Positions 60,173-64,000 of a stretch of 64,000 nt of DNA are shown here, piece by piece; the first letter of the stretch is position 1; each line of letters begins with the position of its first letter. Source of the stretch: Actinoplanes sandaracinus. Its GTDB lineage: Bacteria; Actinomycetota; Actinomycetes; Mycobacteriales; Micromonosporaceae. The DNA lies in NCBI RefSeq assembly GCF_030009775.1, contig NZ_JASCTH010000010.1, positions 165,266-229,265 of the forward strand, in the 5' to 3' direction. A model generated the notes under the pieces. That model did no database searches, was not told the origin of the DNA, and saw nothing but the letters and a program-made list of their open reading frames with translations. The translations under genes were made by a program, and so were the position numbers.

Positions 60173-61101
60173 CGATCGCCATCCTCGGAACCGGCGCCTG
60201 CCTGCCGGAGCACCGCGTCGACAACGACCAGGCGGGGGCGGCCGCCGGGGTCGACCACGAGTGGATCCTCCGCAAGACCGGCATCCGGCGCCGCCGCTGG
60301 GCGCCGGACGGCCTGGCCAACGCCGACCTCGCCACCGAGGCTGCCCGGGCCGCCCTGTCCCGCGCCGGTGTTCCGGCCGACCGGGTCGGCCTCATCGTGG
60401 TCGCCACCTCGACGCCGGACCAGACTCAGCCGCCGACCGCGGCCACCGTGCAGCACCGCCTCGGCGCGACGGCGGCGGCCGCGTTCGACCTCAACGCCGT
60501 GTGCAGCGGCTTCGTCTTCGCGCTCGCCACCGCCGCCCGGATGATCGCCGGGACCGGGGGATACGCGCTGGTCATCGGCGCGGACATCTACTCGCGCATC
60601 CTGGACCACACCGACCGGCGCACCGTGGTGCTCTTCGGCGACGGTGCGGGCGCGGCGCTGCTGGGGCCGGCCCCGGCGCCCGGCCGCGGACTGATCGCTA
60701 CCCGGCTGCACACCTTCGGCGAGCACCGGGACCTCATCGAGGTGCCGCCCGGCGGACACTTCACCATGCAGGGTCGCGCGGTCCGTGAGTTCGTCACCGG
60801 CCGGGTGCCCGGCCTGGTCCGCGACTTCCTCGACGAGGCCCGCGTGCCCGCGGCGAGCGTCCGGCACATCGTCGCCCACCAGGCCAACGGGGTGATGCTG
60901 GACGAGCTGATCTCCGCGCTGGACCTGCCCGGCGCGGTCGCGCACCGGACGGTCGAGACGCTCGGCAACACCGGCGCCGCGTCCGTGCCGATCACGCTGG
61001 ACAGCGCCGACCGCCGGGGTCTGCTGGGTCCCGGCGACCGCACCCTGCTCGTCGCGTTCGGCGGCGGCATGGCGGTCGGCCTGGCCCTCCTCGACCGGTG
61101 A
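60169..61101 (+). CDS. beta-ketoacyl-ACP synthase III (FabH-like)
   Basis: A 310-residue KAS III with a complete Cys112-His237-Asn267 triad (AVCSGFVFAL, VAHQANGVM, LGNTGAASVP) and the N-terminal ILGTGACLPEHRVDND. It condenses an acyl starter with malonyl-ACP, so in this operon it could supply the beta-ketoacyl partner for the AfsA-like enzyme. ATG 60169 overlaps the HAD stop. It is unlikely to be the housekeeping FabH because no other fatty-acid synthesis genes are nearby. Confidence 0.93.
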   Translation: MTIAILGTGACLPEHRVDNDQAGAAAGVDHEWILRKTGIRRRRWAPDGLANADLATEAARAALSRAGVPADRVGLIVVATSTPDQTQPPTAATVQHRLGATAAAAFDLNAVCSGFVFALATAARMIAGTGGYALVIGADIYSRILDHTDRRTVVLFGDGAGAALLGPAPAPGRGLIATRLHTFGEHRDLIEVPPGGHFTMQGRAVREFVTGRVPGLVRDFLDEARVPAASVRHIVAHQANGVMLDELISALDLPGAVAHRTVETLGNTGAASVPITLDSADRRGLLGPGDRTLLVAFGGGMAVGLALLDR

Positions 61102-61107
61102 CCTCCG

Positions 61108-62088
61108 ATGAGACTGACCGGTCTGTCGCTGCACGCCGCACACCTGCACCTGCCCGCGCACCGGGAGACGGCCGATCCACGCACCGTCTCGCGTGACGGG
61201 TACCGGGCCCTCACCGTCAGCGCGGACCTTCCGCCACCCGAGCTGGCGGTGCGGGCCGCGACCGGGGCGCTCGTCGCGGCCCGGTGGCCGGCGAGCACGT
61301 TGGATCTGGTGGCGCACGCCTGGATCCACCACCAGGGGCACGATTTCTGGTCGCCCGCCCACTACCTCGCCCATCGGCTCGGCGCGGCGCGGGCCCTGCC
61401 GGTCGGCGTGCGGCAGATGTGCAACGGCGGCGTGGCCGCGCTGGAGCTCGCCGCGACCCGGATCATGGCCGATCCCGCGACCGAGCGCGCCCTGGTCACC
61501 ACCGCCGACCGGTTCGCCGCGCCCGCGTTCGACCGATGGCGGGCCGACTACGGCGTCGCTTACGGCGACGGCGCCACGGCGCTGCTGCTGGCCCGGGGCG
61601 ACGGGCCGTACCGGCTGCTCTCGGTCGCCTCCACGGCGGCGCCGGAGCTCGAGCTGATGCACCGCGGCGACGACTCCTTCGGGGCGTCACCGGGTGCGGT
61701 GATCGACGTGCGCCGCACCAAACGGGCCTTTCTCGCCGCCGGGCACGGGCCGCGCTTCACCCGTACCGCGAACGACGCGGTGTGCCGGGTGGTGCGGCAG
61801 GCCCTGGCCGAGGCGGGCGAGCCGCGGGTGCACGCGGTGGCCCTTCCACGGCTGGGGGGCGCCGTGCTGGACGACGGCTACCGTCCCGGGCTTCGTGCCG
61901 CCGGGCTGCGCCGGGCGGCCGTCCTCCGTTTCGGCCGCGGCACCGGTCATCTCGGTGCCGGTGACGCCGCGGCGAACCTTGCCGAGATGGCACACCTGCG
62001 CCTGCTGCGGCCGGGCCAGGTCGCGCTGGTGCTCAGCGCGGGGGCGGGCTTCACCTGGTCGTGCCTCGTCGTCCGGTGTGCGTACTGA
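61108..62088 (+). CDS. KAS III-like protein lacking the standard His
   Basis: A 326-residue thiolase-fold protein beginning MRLTGLSLHAAHLHLPAH. The nucleophile Cys105 is present (RQMCNGGVAALELA) and the YGDGATALLLA segment is conserved. The usual AHQAN segment is replaced by VALPRLGGAVLDD, so the canonical His is missing, and the Asn loop reads GHLGAGDAAANL. This is the pattern of acyltransferase-type or accessory KAS III relatives, perhaps working with the preceding synthase. It starts six bases after the previous stop. Confidence 0.85.
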   Translation: MRLTGLSLHAAHLHLPAHRETADPRTVSRDGYRALTVSADLPPPELAVRAATGALVAARWPASTLDLVAHAWIHHQGHDFWSPAHYLAHRLGAARALPVGVRQMCNGGVAALELAATRIMADPATERALVTTADRFAAPAFDRWRADYGVAYGDGATALLLARGDGPYRLLSVASTAAPELELMHRGDDSFGASPGAVIDVRRTKRAFLAAGHGPRFTRTANDAVCRVVRQALAEAGEPRVHAVALPRLGGAVLDDGYRPGLRAAGLRRAAVLRFGRGTGHLGAGDAAANLAEMAHLRLLRPGQVALVLSAGAGFTWSCLVVRCAY

Positions 62089-62090
62089 GC

Positions 62091-62117
62091 GCCGCCGGAA
62101 TACCGCGGCGGATGTAG
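62091..62117. promoter_or_regulatory. TACCGC-NN-CGG motif before the small-protein gene
   Basis: CCGCCGGAATACCGCGGCGG (62092-62111) contains TACCGCGGCGG (62101-62111) with CCGCCG/CGGCGG arms. It resembles the motif at 58580 and the operator half-site at 56171. It lies just after the KAS III-like stop. Confidence 0.45.
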
Positions 62118-62211
62118 GGCCCGCCAACCGCCCCGGGCTGACGCGGGAAGTGCTGCCGGAGACCAGAATATTTCCTGACGCAGTAATCACCCGATCGTTA
62201 TGGAGAAGGCC

Positions 62212-62583
62212 ATGCACGAATTCGATCGCAGCTCATTCACGACCCGCGCCTACGCTATTTTCCTCAGCGCCCTGGAAAGCGATTCGGCGCCCACCGCCGG
62301 TCAGGCCCGCGAGGCCGCTCGCCGTTCCTTCCGCCGTTTCGGTGGCCCCGGCGGATGCGTCGCCGCGGTCGCCTGGGCCTACGGCGACCACCCGTCGGAA
62401 GCGGCCCGCCGGATGCGCTGGGCACTGACCGTCGCCCGGTCGGTGCCGTACGCGGCGCCGACCGCCACCGTCAGCGGCACGCGATCGGCCGGCGGGAGCC
62501 GCCGGCGCCGAACAGTGAGCCAGCGCCGGCGGGGACGGCACCGGCTGACACGGCACCGGCAGGCACGGACATCCATCGGCTGA
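62212..62583 (+). CDS. hypothetical small protein with basic tail
   Basis: A 123-residue protein. Residues 1-80 (MHEFDRSSFTTRAYAIFLSA ... RRMRWALTVARSVPYA) look like a folded helical domain with GGPGGCVAAVAWAYGDHPSE. The last 40 residues are Arg/Ser-rich and of low complexity; the overlapping frame gives a Pro/Ala-rich tail, so a late frameshift is possible. The start is ATG 62212, six bases after GGAG. No family is recognised; it may belong to the signalling locus by position. Confidence 0.6.
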   Translation: MHEFDRSSFTTRAYAIFLSALESDSAPTAGQAREAARRSFRRFGGPGGCVAAVAWAYGDHPSEAARRMRWALTVARSVPYAAPTATVSGTRSAGGSRRRRTVSQRRRGRHRLTRHRQARTSIG

Positions 62584-62613
62584 CCACGATCGCACCGGAA
62601 GGAAACGAACCCG

Positions 62614-63075
62614 ATGACCAACCCCGACATCCCGATCTCCCGCGCCGCGAGCCGTCACGGCCCGCTCGCGATCCGGCTCAGTCTCGGCATCGTGCTGTTC
62701 TGGTTCGGCGTACTCAAGTTCGTGCCCGGCCTCAGCCCGGCCGAGTCCCTGATGATCCGGACCGTCGAGGCGCTGACCTTCGGCGTTCTCGTCGGCGACA
62801 CGGCCCGGCTGTTCGTGGCGGCCGTGGAGACACTCATCGGGGTGGCCCTGCTCACCGGCCGTATGCCGCACACCGCGCTGGCGGCCCTCGCCCTCCAGAT
62901 GGCGGGCACGTTCGCCCCGCTGCTGCTCTTCCCGGGCGAGATGTGGCGGCACCCCTTTGTTCCCAGCTTGGAAGGGCAGTACATCGTGAAGAACATCGTC
63001 CTGGTCTCGGCCGCGTTCGCCTTGGCCGCCACGGTCCTGACCCGCCTCCCCGAGGGGGTCCCGGTCGAGTCGTGA
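62614..63075 (+). CDS. DoxX/DUF417-like membrane protein
   Basis: A 153-residue protein with four transmembrane helices (about 17-38, 60-82, 88-110, 122-145) and the early segment ASRHGPLAIRLSLGIVLFWF, LKFVPGLSPAE, typical of the DoxX-like/DUF417 group. Members accompany redox enzymes or occur alone; the function is unknown. The ATG at 62614 follows GGAAGGAAA. Confidence 0.85.
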   Translation: MTNPDIPISRAASRHGPLAIRLSLGIVLFWFGVLKFVPGLSPAESLMIRTVEALTFGVLVGDTARLFVAAVETLIGVALLTGRMPHTALAALALQMAGTFAPLLLFPGEMWRHPFVPSLEGQYIVKNIVLVSAAFALAATVLTRLPEGVPVES

Positions 63076-63077
63076 GG

Positions 63078-63180
63078 CCGGGCGGATGCCCGGTGACGGC
63101 AGTCCGTACGGCGACGGCACTTCCATCGCCTCGAGGCCGGCGAGTTCGAGCCGGCTTCGAGAGCGAGCGAGGTGCCGTCG
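63078..63180 (+). other. structured non-coding stretch after DoxX-like gene
   Basis: CCGGGC-GGAT-GCCCGG (63078-63093) is a small hairpin two bases after the stop. Beyond it CGACGGCAC (63112-63120) pairs with GTGCCGTCG (63172-63180) and encloses CTCGAGGCCGGC (63130-63141) / GCCGGCTTCGAG (63150-63161), a 12-bp stem with one wobble. The nested shape could be a terminator pair or a small RNA. Confidence 0.5.
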
Positions 63181-63455
63181 TTCTCGTCGATGTTAGCCAT
63201 CACAAAGCACTCGCCCAAAGGTCAGAGATATGAGCGACATGATTTTCCATATCATGGTAAATGGACTTGATGACTGGTCGGCAAAAAGTGTTATGCGATG
63301 CCTCTAGTGATGGTCGAGGCCATGCGTTCCTTTGAAGATTGAAGAGATCGCTAGTCGCTTCGCGTTGCGAAATAAGCATTGACTTACATCATTGACTAAT
63401 CCGCCAGTTAACGCTAACTTGGCGGCCACATAAATGTCGAGACGGAGGAGTTCGC
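63181..63455 (+). promoter_or_regulatory. AT-rich promoter region with LacI-type inverted repeat
   Basis: No gene is seen here. The stretch is much richer in A+T than the rest of the window. CATGAT-TTTCCAT-ATCATG (63238-63256) is an inverted repeat. TTGACT occurs at 63379-63384 and 63392-63397, and the 25-bp CCGCCAGTTAACGCTAACTT with GGCGG (63401-63425) is an imperfect palindrome around GTTAACGCTAAC, like LacI-family operators. All point to control of the exported protein gene at 63456. Confidence 0.6.
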
Positions 63456-64000
63456 ATGAGGAAGGCGCTTCTGGCGGCTGCCATGGTCGTCTCCGCCGTG
63501 TCGACGGTCGCAGCCGCCACCGGAACGCACGTCACGGCCGCGCCCCGGACGGCCGTGGCCGCGATCCAGGCGACCTTCTATGTCGCTCCCGACGGCGACG
63601 ACGGCAATGCGGGATCGATCACGTCACCCTTCCGCACCCTGCAACGCGCCCGGGACGCCGTGCGCACGGTGAAGACCACCATGACCGGCGACATCCACGT
63701 CTATCTTCGCGGCGGCAGTCACCCGGTGAGCTCCACGATCGAGTTCGGGCCGGCCGACTCCGGCACCGGCGGCCACCGGGTCGTCTATGCCGCGTACCCG
63801 AACGAGGTGCCGGTGCTCGAGGGCGGTGTCCGGGTGACCGGATGGACCCAGCACAACGGCAACATCTGGAAGGCTCCGCTGGACCGTGCCAACAAGCTCC
63901 GGGCGCTGTACGTCGACGGCAAGCGTGCGCACATGGCCGCGAAGACGATCAGCTCGGCCGGATGTCACGGGACGTACAACATCACCGCCGGGCAGGCCGC
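63456..64000 (+). CDS. secreted right-handed beta-helix-type protein, 5' part
   Basis: The first 182 residues of an exported protein that runs off the window. A Sec signal peptide (MRKALLAAAMVVSAVSTVAA) is followed by FYVAPDGDDGNAGSITSPFR and TLQRARDAVRTVK, the usual opening of bacterial pectate-lyase-like beta-helix (DUF1565-type) enzymes, then VYLRGGSHPVSSTIEFGPAD and VLEGGVRVTGW. It probably acts on a plant or bacterial polysaccharide. GGAGG (63445-63449) precedes the ATG by six bases. Its end is not in the window. Confidence 0.8.
   Translation, partial: MRKALLAAAMVVSAVSTVAAATGTHVTAAPRTAVAAIQATFYVAPDGDDGNAGSITSPFRTLQRARDAVRTVKTTMTGDIHVYLRGGSHPVSSTIEFGPADSGTGGHRVVYAAYPNEVPVLEGGVRVTGWTQHNGNIWKAPLDRANKLRALYVDGKRAHMAAKTISSAGCHGTYNITAGQA

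Overview
The window is very GC-rich actinomycete DNA. GTG starts are common, genes overlap as ATGA, GTGA or TGATG, and there are many ECF sigma factors, TetR and GntR regulators, Tat/Sec-exported enzymes and an ABC sugar importer without its own ATPase. The gene mix fits a Micromonosporaceae/Actinoplanes-type soil organism; that placement is inference. Bases 1-75 are a run of almost pure G and C and look like an assembly artefact.

0-23 kb is a mosaic of small stand-alone units. It holds a Bcr/CflA-type drug efflux pump, a membrane protein with repeated C-x4-C motifs, a TPR-GGDEF diguanylate cyclase, and an aldo/keto reductase divergent from its TetR regulator with two matching operators. A DGPF/YCII + ECF42 sigma cassette, a SigE-type sigma factor with a membrane partner, a STAS protein and a CGNR regulator divergent from RidA follow. 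Then come a hydrolase, an S37 peptidase, a Tat-exported metallo-beta-lactamase-fold protein, an AI-2E-family membrane protein, a DUF1348/TetR pair with twin operators, a cysteine-desulfurase-like enzyme and a secreted zinc protease. Two gene remnants (LLM oxidoreductase, DUF4132) lie among them.

23-29 kb holds a second ECF42 module. A DUF998 membrane protein and a YCII protein have the same predicted promoter (TGTCGA-N17-CTACC), and the sigma gene appears to have a one-base frameshift at its 5' end. A SigE-type sigma factor with a beta-propeller membrane partner and a MurJ-like flippase follow.

29-34 kb is a branched-chain 2-oxoacid dehydrogenase operon (E1 alpha, E1 beta, E2, lipoate ligase) divergent from an Lrp/AsnC regulator. 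34-41 kb is a myo-inositol catabolic operon (iolC, an aldolase-like gene, iolB, iolD, iolE, an iolG-like gene) divergent from a GntR regulator. 41-53 kb is a glycan-use locus: a lyase-like protein, a binding protein and two permeases, an exported PAP2 phosphatase, an oxidoreductase and a very large GH38 alpha-mannosidase. LacI-type operators mark its promoters, but no LacI gene is present.

53-63 kb is the most unusual part. A metzincin without a signal peptide is divergent from a 58-residue acidic protein. A NarL-type two-component system is followed by an animal-type heme peroxidase, divergent from an operon encoding an AfsA-like hotdog enzyme, a HAD phosphatase, a KAS III and a second KAS III-like protein lacking the usual His. 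AfsA plus a HAD phosphatase is the core of gamma-butyrolactone/furan signal biosynthesis, so this may be a small-molecule signalling locus; related palindromic motifs occur upstream of the two-component genes and the biosynthetic genes. The window ends inside a secreted beta-helix-type protein behind an AT-rich promoter region.
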